Below are positions 15,692-24,169 of a stretch of 64,000 bases of DNA, in pieces (position 1 is the stretch's first letter; each line of letters opens with the position of its first letter). The stretch spans positions 4,011,501 through 4,075,500 of the forward strand of contig NZ_CP108581.1 of assembly GCF_036010665.1 (NCBI RefSeq), read 5' to 3'. The notes under the pieces were generated by a model. It saw nothing but the letters and a program-made list of their open reading frames with translations, made no database searches and was not told where the DNA came from. Source of the DNA: Microbispora sp. NBC_01189 (GTDB taxonomy: Bacteria; Actinomycetota; Actinomycetes; Streptosporangiales; Streptosporangiaceae). A program made the translations under genes and the position numbers.

Positions 15692-18600
15692 TCGTCCCGA
15701 TCTACGACGTGGAACCGTACCTCGCCGCCTGCCTGGCCTCGGTCGCCGCGCAGACCTGGGAGGACGTCGAGGTCGTCATGGTCGACGACGGATCGCCCGA
15801 CGGCAGCGCCGCCATCGCCGCCGGGTTCGCCGCGAGGGACGCGCGGTTCCGGCTGGTCCGGCAGGCCAACGCCGGGCTCGGCGCGGCGCGCAACACGGGA
15901 GTGCGGCACGCGACCGGGGACCACCTCATGTTCCTCGACAGCGACGACCTGCTGCCCGCGCACGCCCTCGAATACCTCCTGGCGGCCCTGGAGCGGACCG
16001 GGTCCGATCTCGCCACCGGCAACGTGCTGCGGCTGGACGGCCGGGGCGCCCGCCAGTCGGCCATGCACCGGCCCGTCTTCGCCGACGCGGCGGACGCCAC
16101 CCACATCACCCGCAGGCACGCGCTGCTCCGCGACCGCCTGGTCACCAACAAGCTCTGGCGCCGTTCGTTCTGGGACGCCCACGGCTTCGCCTTTCCCGAG
16201 GGCGTGCTGTACGAGGACATCGCGGTGGCGCTGCGCGCCCACTTCCTCGCGCGGTCGGCCGACGTGCTGCCCGCCCCGGTCTATCTCTGGCGGCGGCGCG
16301 AGGACGGCGGCCCCTCGGCCACTCCTTCGGTCGCCCTGTCGATCACGCAGGACAAGACGCGGGCCGGGCATCTGGAGGGCCGGTTCGCCGCCGTCACCGA
16401 GGTGCGCCGTTTCCTGAGCGAGCACCACTTCACCGCGCACATCCACGCCTGGGACCACGCCGTTCTCGACGCCGACCTGACGAACTTCCTCGACGTGCTC
16501 GACCAGGGTTCCCCCGCCTTCCAGGACCGCTTCCTCGACCTCGCGGGCCGCTATCTCGACGAGGTGGCGTCATGCGTGCTCGACGACCTGCCCGCCCTGC
16601 GGCGGGTGGAGTGGCACCTGGTGCGGGAACGCCGCCTCGCCGGCCTGCTGGACGTCCTGGCCTGGGACCGGGAGGTGGAGCCCGACCGGCGGCTCGTCCG
16701 CCGGATGGGCGGCCACCACCTGAACATCACCCTCGCGCGCGACGCCGAGCGCGACCCGGTGCGTGACCCGGTGCGTGATCCGGTGCGTGACATCCCGGCC
16801 GCCGTCACCAGGGCCAGGGACGAACTCGTCCCCCGGCACCGCGTCGACGCGATCCGGTGGGAGGACGGCGTGCTCGTGGTCGAGGGCCGGACGGCCCCGC
16901 CGTACCTCCGCCCGACCCGGCGCATCCACCAGCAGGTCTTCGCCGCGCTCGTCCACGAACGGACCGGACGCCGGATCCGGGTCCCGGCCGCCGTCACCAG
17001 GGCCCGGGTGACGGCGAAGGGCGCGGAACGGGACTGGGGCGGCTTCCGGCTCGCGATCGACCCCGGGGTGCTCGCCAGGCCGGGCCGGCTCGGGCGGTGG
17101 CACGTCGAGCTCCGGGTTCTCCACCGGGGGGTCGTCCGGCGTGGGCGGTTGTCCGATCCGCGCGCCGCCGCGGCCGTGGTGGAGGAGGCGGGCTACCGGA
17201 GCGTGGGCCCCGACCACTACGTCGCGCCGCTGCTCGGCGAGACGGGCGACCTGGTCCTGCGCGCCGTACGGGAGACCGCGCGGGTGGTCACCGGCGAGGT
17301 GCGCGACGGCCGCCTGCGGCTCGTGGGTCACGTCGTCAACGACCTCGGCCCGTGCCCGGTGCTCCAGGTCACCCGGCGTCCCGGGGGGATTCCCCGCACG
17401 TACCCCGTGAACGTCGACCGGCGCACGTTCGAGGCCGTGATCGATCTGCGCGACCTGCTGCCCGCGTCCCGGCACACGGTGCCGCCGGAGGTCGCCGTGC
17501 CGTACACGTGCTGGGAGGTCGAGGTGCGGGCCGCGGGCGGGGAGGCGACGCCGGTGACCGCCGCCGACGACGTGCCGCTCGGCCGGTACGGCCTGGCCGG
17601 GCCGGCCGGCCGGGAGATCGTCGTGTGCCGCGACCGGACCGGCGGCCTGGTCCTGCGCGACCAGCCCATGGCGGCGTACGCCGACCTCGCCGAGTGGCTG
17701 CCGGCTGGGCGAGGGGGAGGGGGCGAACTGCTCATCGAGGGCGGTCTCGCCGTGCCGCACGAGGTGTCCGCGCTGGTGGTGACCGCGCTCGACCCCGTCG
17801 TCACCGGGTACGGCGAGTGGTCGCTGCCGATCGAGGGCTCCGGAACCCGGTTCCGGGCGCGGCTCACGCCCGAGGAGGTCGCCGGCCCCGCCGGGCGGCT
17901 GCCACTGCCCCGCGGACGGTACGCGCTGTCGGTCCGCGCCCGCCCGGTTCCGGACCCCCAGGCATCGGGTTCGCTGGCATCGGGTTCGCAGGCATCGGCC
18001 GGGGCCGCCGGAAGGCCGGTCCCGCCGGTCCCGCCGGAACCGCTGGGGCCGCTGCGGCCGGTCGTGCCGTTCGAGCCGCTGACGCCCATTGTGCCCGTCG
18101 AACCGACTGTGCCTCTGGAGCCTCTGGGGCAGATCGAGCGGGCCGAGCCGGTGGACCTGCCGCTGGAGTTCGACACCGACGTGCCCGCGATCCACCAGAC
18201 GGCCCGCCGTACGTTCGGAATCGTCGTGCCGGGCCGGGGCCGCGCCGTGCTGACGGTGAGCGGCGACCTGACCGCCGACGAGCGGGGAAAGAAGGCCCAG
18301 CGGACGCTGCGCACGCGGACGTACCCGCAGATGCGGGGACGGCCGCTACGCGACGCCGTCCTGTTCGACGGGGGAGGCGGCACCTGTTTCGGCGGCAGCC
18401 CGAGGGCGGTGTGCGAGGAACTGCGCCGGCGCGGGACGGATCTGCCGCTGCTGTGGAGCGTGCGGGACGGTCAGGTCGCCCTCCCGGGCGACGTCGAGCC
18501 GGTGCGGACGCAGGGGCGGGAGCACTACGAGGCCCTCGCCCGGTGCCGCTACATCGTCATCGACACGCCGCTGCCGCCGTGGTTCGAACGCAGGCCGGGT

Positions 18601-19608
18601 CAGGTGGTCGTACAGACCTGGCAGGGCCCTGCGACCACACTCGCCCTCGCCGCGCCCTCCACGACCAGTCCGGAGGCCGGACGGATGGCTTGCGCCGAGG
18701 GCTCCGTGGCCATTCCGGGGGATGGCGTCGCAGGCTTCGCACACGGATGGCCGGTCGGTGCCGAGTGCTTCGCGGCCGGTGCGGAAGGCGGCGTCGCGGG
18801 CCGTGTGGCCGGGCGACCGCCCGGCGCCGCGGACAGCGCGGCGGACGGCTCCGGCGGTGGCTTCGGGGCGGACCAGTGGACCCACCTCGTCAGCCCGGGT
18901 CCCTGGTGGACGCCCTGGCTGAGGCGGACGTTCGGCTTCGAGGGGGAGGTGCTGGGGACCGGCCTGCCGGGTGACGACCTTCTCGTGGGCCCGGGGGCGC
19001 GCGAACGCGCCGCCGAGGTGCGGCGCCGTCTCGGCCTGCCGGACGGCTGTACGGTCGTGCTGTACGTGCCGGGGGAGCACGTGGCGCTCGACCCCGGCCG
19101 GCTCGCCGCCGCCCTCCCAGGCGGCTGCACGCTGTTGGTCCGCAGGCCGTCATCGGCCGCCGCCCGTCCTTACGCGCGCTCCACGGACGGCTCGCACACC
19201 AGGCCCTGCGCCGGGTTCCCTGCCGGGGCCTCCGGTGGGGCCACCGACCCAGGACGCGGATCGTGGGGAGGGGCGGGCGGCGTCGTGGACGTCACCGGCC
19301 ATCCGGATCCGCAGGAGCTGTTCCTCGCCGCCGACGTGCTGGTGACCGGGGACGTCGCGGCGATGGCCGAGTTCGCGGTCACGGGGCGTCCGATGCTCCT
19401 CCACCCCGGCGCGCCACACGACCTGTGCCTGCATCCCGAGGCGCCGGGCCCGACGCTGCGCGACGCCGGCGAGGTGGCCGACGCGCTCACCCACCTGGAC
19501 GAGATCGCGGACAAGCACCGGGACGCGCTGGGCGCGTTCCTCCGCGGGTACCGCCCGGCGGCCGACGGGTACGCCGCCGCCCGGCTCGTGGACCTCGTGT
19601 TCCGCTGA
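15673..19608 (+). CDS. GT2-TagF fusion with intact GT2 and degenerate glycerophosphotransferase half
   Basis: 1311 aa. GTG 15673 has AAAGGA six nt upstream. The N-terminal GT2 domain is canonical: VIVPIYDVEPYLAACLASV, VMVDDGSPDGS, NAGLGAARNTG, FLDSDDLLP. A middle region (about 380-850) resembles the beta-rich linker of TagF-type bifunctional enzymes and contains DPVRDPVRDPVRD and a Pro-rich segment. The C-terminus aligns with CDP-glycerol glycerophosphotransferases but has lost key sites. Where the paralogue at 25563 has TWHGTP, SGYPRND, RAHYLV and TDYSS, this protein has TWQGP (Gln984), TGLPGDD, RRPSS and TGDVA. It also has two large Gly/Ala-rich insertions. The GT2 half is probably active and the TagF half probably not. 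It may scaffold a complex with its paralogue. Confidence 0.85.
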   Translation: MPRISVIVPIYDVEPYLAACLASVAAQTWEDVEVVMVDDGSPDGSAAIAAGFAARDARFRLVRQANAGLGAARNTGVRHATGDHLMFLDSDDLLPAHALEYLLAALERTGSDLATGNVLRLDGRGARQSAMHRPVFADAADATHITRRHALLRDRLVTNKLWRRSFWDAHGFAFPEGVLYEDIAVALRAHFLARSADVLPAPVYLWRRREDGGPSATPSVALSITQDKTRAGHLEGRFAAVTEVRRFLSEHHFTAHIHAWDHAVLDADLTNFLDVLDQGSPAFQDRFLDLAGRYLDEVASCVLDDLPALRRVEWHLVRERRLAGLLDVLAWDREVEPDRRLVRRMGGHHLNITLARDAERDPVRDPVRDPVRDIPAAVTRARDELVPRHRVDAIRWEDGVLVVEGRTAPPYLRPTRRIHQQVFAALVHERTGRRIRVPAAVTRARVTAKGAERDWGGFRLAIDPGVLARPGRLGRWHVELRVLHRGVVRRGRLSDPRAAAAVVEEAGYRSVGPDHYVAPLLGETGDLVLRAVRETARVVTGEVRDGRLRLVGHVVNDLGPCPVLQVTRRPGGIPRTYPVNVDRRTFEAVIDLRDLLPASRHTVPPEVAVPYTCWEVEVRAAGGEATPVTAADDVPLGRYGLAGPAGREIVVCRDRTGGLVLRDQPMAAYADLAEWLPAGRGGGGELLIEGGLAVPHEVSALVVTALDPVVTGYGEWSLPIEGSGTRFRARLTPEEVAGPAGRLPLPRGRYALSVRARPVPDPQASGSLASGSQASAGAAGRPVPPVPPEPLGPLRPVVPFEPLTPIVPVEPTVPLEPLGQIERAEPVDLPLEFDTDVPAIHQTARRTFGIVVPGRGRAVLTVSGDLTADERGKKAQRTLRTRTYPQMRGRPLRDAVLFDGGGGTCFGGSPRAVCEELRRRGTDLPLLWSVRDGQVALPGDVEPVRTQGREHYEALARCRYIVIDTPLPPWFERRPGQVVVQTWQGPATTLALAAPSTTSPEAGRMACAEGSVAIPGDGVAGFAHGWPVGAECFAAGAEGGVAGRVAGRPPGAADSAADGSGGGFGADQWTHLVSPGPWWTPWLRRTFGFEGEVLGTGLPGDDLLVGPGARERAAEVRRRLGLPDGCTVVLYVPGEHVALDPGRLAAALPGGCTLLVRRPSSAAARPYARSTDGSHTRPCAGFPAGASGGATDPGRGSWGGAGGVVDVTGHPDPQELFLAADVLVTGDVAAMAEFAVTGRPMLLHPGAPHDLCLHPEAPGPTLRDAGEVADALTHLDEIADKHRDALGAFLRGYRPAADGYAAARLVDLVFR
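16753..16788 (+). repeat. 12-bp in-frame tandem repeat, three copies
   Basis: The unit GACCCGGTGCGT occurs at 16753-16764 and 16765-16776, and GATCCGGTGCGT at 16777-16788. It encodes a repeated Asp-Pro-Val-Arg in the linker of the GT2-TagF protein. Because it is in frame, copy-number change would lengthen the linker without breaking the gene. Confidence 0.9.
17961..17990 (+). repeat. 15-bp in-frame tandem repeat, two copies plus a partial
   Basis: GGCATCGGGTTCGCT (17961-17975) is followed by GGCATCGGGTTCGCA (17976-17990) and a partial third copy. It encodes a Ser/Ala/Gly-rich stretch before the Pro-rich linker of the same protein. Confidence 0.85.
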
Positions 19609-19704
19609 CCGCGCCGTCAGCCCGTCTGGCCCGCGCAGCCGCGCACGCCCTGTCGGGGATCACGGACGTGCCGGTCGGTCCGCTGCCCCTCGCGACGCAC
19701 CACT

Positions 19705-19724
19705 CCGGACACCGCTTCGTCCGG
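19705..19724. terminator. Possible terminator between convergent genes
   Basis: CCGGAC (19705-19710) pairs with GTCCGG (19719-19724) around an 8-nt loop, in the 138-nt gap between the GT2-TagF gene and the converging dehydratase gene. No T tract follows. The position supports a bidirectional terminator, but the stem is short. Confidence 0.35.
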
Positions 19725-19746
19725 GTGAAGCCGGGGGGTCGCGACC

Positions 19747-21075
19747 CTAGTACCATCCGGCTCGGCGGTGCGTGTCGAACGGCACATACTCGGGAGGGTC
19801 GGTGTGGGGAACCGGCAGGACCGGCTGACCCATGGCCGCCGAGGGCAGGAACACGGTCGCGTAACCGAGGCAGTGAACCTCGTCGCGCTGGTTGAGGCCG
19901 ACGATCTCGACGGCCACCGCCGCGTACGGCACCGTTCGCCCCGCTGCATCCGTCTTCTTCGCGACGTACTTGCGGATCACCTTCCCCTTGTAGATCGCCG
20001 CGTCGCCGTAGAAGATCGGCCTGCGCATGGTGGTGTACATGCGGTGCACGAACGCGTTGTCGCCCGCCCAGTTGGTGAGCAGCCGGATCGGCGCCTGCGC
20101 GCGCTGAATGCCGAAGTCGAAGGGCAGCGGCTGGCACCGATAGGGCGCGAGATACCGGTCCTCGTGCTCGTCGTAGGGGGTGTAGGGCCATCCGGTCACG
20201 GGATGGGTCCGGGCGAAGGCCGGATTCTGGCGAGAGCGCCGGTAGGCGGGCCGGAACGCACGCACCAGGCGCGTGCCGTCCAGGGCGGCGAGGAGCCCGT
20301 GGTCCAGCGACTGATAGGTCAACGCGTCGCCGACGCTGTACGGCGGCTGCACGATGTTCGGCAGCTCTTCGCCCTCGTCGACTTCCTCCCAGGACAAGAC
20401 GTGAGCGCCACGACGCTGCTCCTTCTCAAGCGCCTCGCCGAGTTTCTCGATCTCGGCGGACGAGTAGTGATGGGGCTCGCGGTCGTAGAGCATCCGCTCG
20501 CCCAGTCGCTCGACCGGCATCACGCGGGTCCCGCCCATCTGCTCCACCGGCAGATGGATGAGGCGTCCGTAGGCCTTCGCTTTCAGCGCACCGTAGTTGG
20601 TCCAGTAGAAGTTCTCGGAATGATGGAAGATGACCTTCCCCTGCCGCCCACGGGTGACGACGAGTTCGCGGGGGATCTTCGACGAGGTGAAACGCATTCC
20701 GGGACGCAGCACGTCGTAGAACTCCCACGCCACCCCCGACAGGAAGTTCGCCACGGGATATCCCTGCGGTCGCTGCGCGCCATGGTCGGCCGGAAATCGA
20801 ACGTGGATGAGGATGGTCGGAGGGGCGATCTGACTGCCCAGCCAGGACCGTTCCCCATAGGCCGGATCCGTGTAGAGCGGGTTGTCCTCGCCGATGGCGT
20901 AGGCGTAACGCCGGATCAGATCCTCCGTCAGGATCAGGGCGCTGGGCACAGGGACGGCGTCGGGATCGAAGGGCGGAGCAGGATGCGGCGGCGGGCGGTC
21001 TTCAGGGCTTTCCCTGTGAAGAAGGCGCCTGCTTCGCTCGATGAACTCCGCCAGTGCTTCGTCGAACGTCTGCAT
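19747..21075 (-). CDS. Double-hotdog (MaoC / FAS1-like dehydratase) protein, probable catalytic partner
   Basis: 442 aa. The ATG at 21075 overlaps the upstream stop (TGATG) and follows GGGAG. It has two hotdog folds. The N-terminal one carries YAYAIGEDNPLYTDPAYG and APPTILIHVRF: the R-hydratase signature D-x-N-P-x-H is changed to E63-D-N-P-L-Y68, so this half is probably structural. The C-terminal one has NWAGDNAFVHRM, which restores an Asp339-x4-His344 pair at the spacing of the catalytic dyad, then PIFYGDAAIYKGKV and NQRDEVHCLGYATVFLP. The likely reaction is dehydration of a hydroxyacyl thioester on the nearby ACP. It is last in a four-gene operon with the ACP and ligase. Confidence 0.82.
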   Translation of the reverse strand: MQTFDEALAEFIERSRRLLHRESPEDRPPPHPAPPFDPDAVPVPSALILTEDLIRRYAYAIGEDNPLYTDPAYGERSWLGSQIAPPTILIHVRFPADHGAQRPQGYPVANFLSGVAWEFYDVLRPGMRFTSSKIPRELVVTRGRQGKVIFHHSENFYWTNYGALKAKAYGRLIHLPVEQMGGTRVMPVERLGERMLYDREPHHYSSAEIEKLGEALEKEQRRGAHVLSWEEVDEGEELPNIVQPPYSVGDALTYQSLDHGLLAALDGTRLVRAFRPAYRRSRQNPAFARTHPVTGWPYTPYDEHEDRYLAPYRCQPLPFDFGIQRAQAPIRLLTNWAGDNAFVHRMYTTMRRPIFYGDAAIYKGKVIRKYVAKKTDAAGRTVPYAAVAVEIVGLNQRDEVHCLGYATVFLPSAAMGQPVLPVPHTDPPEYVPFDTHRRAGWY

Positions 21076-22238
21076 CAGTTCTCCCGCGGTGCGTCGCCGG
21101 TAAGTCCTCCCCGTACGGGGAGCCTGACCGGCTTCCCGTGGTCCGGCAGGAACACGACGGCGTGGGCCTCCACAACGGGCTCGTGGAGCTGGTTCCGTCC
21201 CATCACCCGGAGAGTGATCGCGTGATAACGGGTCCTCCCCTCGTCTGTCGCCGTGTAGCGGTCGATGACCGTTCCGGTCAGCCACAGCGCATCGCCGTAG
21301 CGGAAGGGCCGCATGATGCGCGCGCTCAACTGCCGCAGGAACGCGTCGTCACCCATCCAGTGCGTCACATGCTGGCCGGCGAGCGCGAACAGCAGGCCTC
21401 CGGGCGCGCTGGGCCCGTCGGGGGCCGTGGCCGCCGAATCCAGCGAGCTCTCGGCCATGTCCCAGGTCGGCCACCCGGTGACCGGATTCGCCGCCCGGCG
21501 TCCCTTGAGCTCGGCCAGGCGAGCGTGGTGCAGGTTGCCGGCTCGCACGGGGCGGCCCTCGGCGAAGACCCAGAGTTCGAGGTCGGCCAGCGTCAGCGGA
21601 CCCTTCAGGAGGGTCGGTGTCGAATCCCCCAGGGCGACGTCGCTCCAGAAGCGCGGGACCGCGCCACGGGAGGGTTGTTCGGTGTCCAGCTCCCGCGCCA
21701 TCCGCTCGACGTCGGCGGGCTCGTACCGGTGGATCGAGCGGTGCGAGAACAACGAACGGTCCTCGTCGAGCGGGGCGACCTCGACCTCCGCCCAGCCGCG
21801 CGCGAACCCCACACCGTTGCGCCGATATTCGACGGTGGACAGGACGCGGGCCCGGTCGGCCGCGGCGAGGTGCCGGCTGACGTCGCTCACGCAGACGCTC
21901 CCGGCGAGGGCATCACCCAGCCGGACGGTGTCGTCCCAGCTCAGGTGCAACGAGCTCAGCGCGCCGGTCAGCCGGTGCTCCATCAGGTCCAGCACGCCGG
22001 CCGAGGCGGGCGCACGGACCGCCAGGACGAACGTCGGGGGCGCGAGCATCGTGTGATGGACCGAGCCCGCGCCATACCGCACATCGAGGTAGAGCGGGTT
22101 GTCGTCACCTGACGCGTCGACGAACCGGCTGACATTGATCCAACTCGCCACGTCGACTCCCGGCTCGACATCGGGGGCCAGGCAGCCGATGACTCTTCTG
22201 CTCGACTGGATCAGTCGCTCGATCTCGTCGTGTTCCAT
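21075..22238 (-). CDS. Double-hotdog (MaoC / FAS1-like dehydratase) protein, probable non-catalytic partner
   Basis: 387 aa from ATG 22238, which has AGGA upstream (a GTG at 22256 is an alternative without a good site). It is a diverged paralogue of the next gene: the N-terminal hotdog reads VDASGDDNPLYLDVRYG and APPTFVLAVRAP, with Asp45 but Tyr50 in place of the catalytic His. The C-terminal hotdog reads HWMGDDAFLRQL, with Asp297 but Arg302 where the partner has His344. Neither half keeps an obvious Asp/His dyad. By analogy with HadA/HadB-type heterodimers, where one subunit is structural or binds substrate, it may pair with the 442-aa protein. That pairing is inferred from the coupled genes and residue pattern only. 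Confidence 0.8.
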   Translation of the reverse strand: MEHDEIERLIQSSRRVIGCLAPDVEPGVDVASWINVSRFVDASGDDNPLYLDVRYGAGSVHHTMLAPPTFVLAVRAPASAGVLDLMEHRLTGALSSLHLSWDDTVRLGDALAGSVCVSDVSRHLAAADRARVLSTVEYRRNGVGFARGWAEVEVAPLDEDRSLFSHRSIHRYEPADVERMARELDTEQPSRGAVPRFWSDVALGDSTPTLLKGPLTLADLELWVFAEGRPVRAGNLHHARLAELKGRRAANPVTGWPTWDMAESSLDSAATAPDGPSAPGGLLFALAGQHVTHWMGDDAFLRQLSARIMRPFRYGDALWLTGTVIDRYTATDEGRTRYHAITLRVMGRNQLHEPVVEAHAVVFLPDHGKPVRLPVRGGLTGDAPREN

Positions 22239-22283
22239 GGTGTCGTCCTGCTTCACGGTAGAGATACCGACGCGGAACCGATA

Positions 22284-23642
22284 TCACTCATGACCGGTCG
22301 CCAGCTCGTCTGTCAGCGCTCCGTAGTCGATCTTCCCGGTGCCGGTCATCGGGAGCCGGTCGACGCCGACGACGTGGATGAAACGTGTCGGTACGCGGAT
22401 GAGCTCGCCCACGTGCTGGGACAGCTCACGCCCCGATGTCGTCGCGTCACCTGCCGCCCGCACCAGCACCAGCCGCCCCGACAGCTCCAGGGCAGCCACC
22501 CGGCCATGTGTCACCAGGAGTATTTCCAGCTCGTCGAGGTTCACGCGCCGACCGCCCAGCTTCGCGATGCGGCGCTTACGGCCGACGATCGAGTAGAAAC
22601 CCTCGTCGTCGACGCCGGCGAGGTCACCTGTCCCGAGCCGGCCGCGGTTGACATCGCCGGAGGCGAGATCCGCGCGCCCTCGCGCGTACCCCAGCATGAC
22701 ATTGGGTCCCTCGTAGAGCAGTTCCCCGTCGTCGGCGAGTGACAGGTGGCCGCGGGGAACCGGTACGCCGACACGGTCCGGCTTGTCCAGCAGCCGGTCG
22801 GGCGGCACATACGCGATCCGCGCGGTGGCCTCGGTCTGTCCGTACATCACGACGAGCCGTCCGCCCTGTTCGGTCATGTGGCGTCCGAAGCGGAGCACCG
22901 TGTCAGGCTCCATGCGGCCGCCGGCCTGGGTCAGGGTCCGTAGGTCCGGCAGGCCGGCATCCTCGAAGCCCAGCCGGGTGAGGATCGCGTAGGTGTAGGG
23001 CACACCGGCCAGGGACGTGCACGCGTTGTCCCTCATGGCCTCCCAGAACTGTGGCCGTACGATGCTGGCGCCGGGGAACACCACCGACGCCCCCGCGAGC
23101 AGGTGGGAGTTGAGGACCGAAAGCCCGTAGGAGTAATGCAGTGGAAGGGCCTGCACAGCCCGCTCGTCGCCGTCGATTTCGAGGATCTGGGTGATCTGGG
23201 CGGCATTGGCATCGACGTTGTGCCGGCTGAGCCTCACGTACTTGGGACTGCCGGTGCTCCCTGACGTGCCGAGAAGGACCGCCAGCTCGTCGTCCACGGG
23301 GGGCCCGTCCGGACTGCGGAGCCGTTCGCAGCCGTCGCCGTCCAGCAGGAACTCGACCTGGTAGAGATCCAGTAGACGATCGATCGCGCCCCTGTCGGCG
23401 GCGCCGTCGAGCATCATGACCGCGTGGCCGGCCGCCATCGCGCCGAGATAGGCGATGGCCGACCGCGCGTCCACATGACACAGGCAGGCCACGAGGGACT
23501 TACGCCGGCTGGGGATGGCCGCGCTCCTCCGGAGGACATCGGCCGCGAGCTCGGCATAGGTCCAGCTCCGGCCGGCGCGCCTGTCCACCAGGGCCGTGCC
23601 GGACGGTGGCCGGTCCAACCATCCCAGAAGCGCCGGTCTCAT
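22284..23642 (-). CDS. AMP-dependent acyl/aminoacyl ligase (adenylation enzyme)
   Basis: 452 aa. The ATG overlaps the ACP stop codon (ATGA), so translation is coupled. Adenylation motifs are present in order: A3 LLGTSGSTGSPKYV (123-136), the PLHYSYGLSVL region, A5 VMYGQTEATARIAY, A7 GTGDLAGVDDEGFYSIVGRKRRI with GGRRVN, and A10 PMTGTGKIDY with Lys437. It is shorter than usual in the N-terminal lobe. It would activate a carboxylic acid as acyl-AMP and load it onto the adjacent ACP. Substrate identity cannot be read safely from the pocket. No condensation, ketosynthase or thioesterase domain is attached or nearby. Confidence 0.87.
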   Translation of the reverse strand: MRPALLGWLDRPPSGTALVDRRAGRSWTYAELAADVLRRSAAIPSRRKSLVACLCHVDARSAIAYLGAMAAGHAVMMLDGAADRGAIDRLLDLYQVEFLLDGDGCERLRSPDGPPVDDELAVLLGTSGSTGSPKYVRLSRHNVDANAAQITQILEIDGDERAVQALPLHYSYGLSVLNSHLLAGASVVFPGASIVRPQFWEAMRDNACTSLAGVPYTYAILTRLGFEDAGLPDLRTLTQAGGRMEPDTVLRFGRHMTEQGGRLVVMYGQTEATARIAYVPPDRLLDKPDRVGVPVPRGHLSLADDGELLYEGPNVMLGYARGRADLASGDVNRGRLGTGDLAGVDDEGFYSIVGRKRRIAKLGGRRVNLDELEILLVTHGRVAALELSGRLVLVRAAGDATTSGRELSQHVGELIRVPTRFIHVVGVDRLPMTGTGKIDYGALTDELATGHE

Positions 23643-23911
23643 GGGCTGGCGCGATCCTTCGACTTCAGGACGGCGGCGGCGGTGGCGTAACTGTCGATCT
23701 CCAGCACGTCCTCCTCGCCGAGCGATACCCCGAAGGTTTGCTCAAGAGTGATGACGAGCGACATGTGGCCCAGGGAATCCCAGTGTCGATGTCGCCCGAA
23801 GGCCAACGTGGTCACGTCGGTATCCGGAGGCAGATCCAGCCCCACCTTGAAGGCCTCGGACAGCATCTGCTCGAAACCGGGCCCGTCCTGCATGGGATTC
23901 AGCGACGACAT
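23639..23911 (-). CDS. Acyl carrier protein
   Basis: 90 aa from ATG 23911, which has GGAG at 7-nt spacing; longer frames add an unlikely tail. It is acidic and helical, with the phosphopantetheine attachment site W-D-S46-L-G-H-M intact, then LVITLEQTFGVSLGEEDVLEIDSYATAAAVL, the usual helix II-IV pattern. It is the first gene of the minus-strand operon ACP, ligase, hotdog 2, hotdog 1. The stand-alone form and direct coupling to the ligase suggest it is a dedicated carrier for the acid chosen by that ligase rather than the fatty-acid AcpP. Confidence 0.88.
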   Translation of the reverse strand: MSSLNPMQDGPGFEQMLSEAFKVGLDLPPDTDVTTLAFGRHRHWDSLGHMSLVITLEQTFGVSLGEEDVLEIDSYATAAAVLKSKDRASP

Positions 23912-24169
23912 TCCGGATCTCCATAGTCCTGAAGTCGAGATGCGTGGTGTCCTGAGCCGCCCGATTCGATGGATGGGTCCGTACGGCATGCACTGTGGGA
24001 CGCATCCGAAACGATCGCTGGTCCTGTCCGTGCGAAGTGTGGGATGCCAGCAGGTTCCTGGGCATTAGCCAGGTACATACTGGTTCCTCCCCCTCCGGGC
24101 GGGTGGCGGAACATCGGTCGATCGGCCCCGGTGGCAGAAGCCGAGGGAAGACCTGTCGGGGGAGAGCCG
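23912..24169. promoter_or_regulatory. Divergent promoter region between acp and the MFS gene
   Basis: This 258-nt gap separates the biosynthetic operon (minus) from the exporter (plus), so both promoters should be here. It contains CCTGG-N7-CCAGG (inverted repeat near 24057-24073) and a GGTCGATCGGCC patch. I cannot place -35/-10 boxes with confidence. No regulator gene lies inside the cluster. Confidence 0.4.

Noticed and set aside
16857..18974. 705-codon overlapping frame within the GT2-TagF gene
   Set aside because: The composition is almost entirely Arg, Gly, Ala and Pro with no motifs. The host frame carries recognisable GT2 and TagF blocks.
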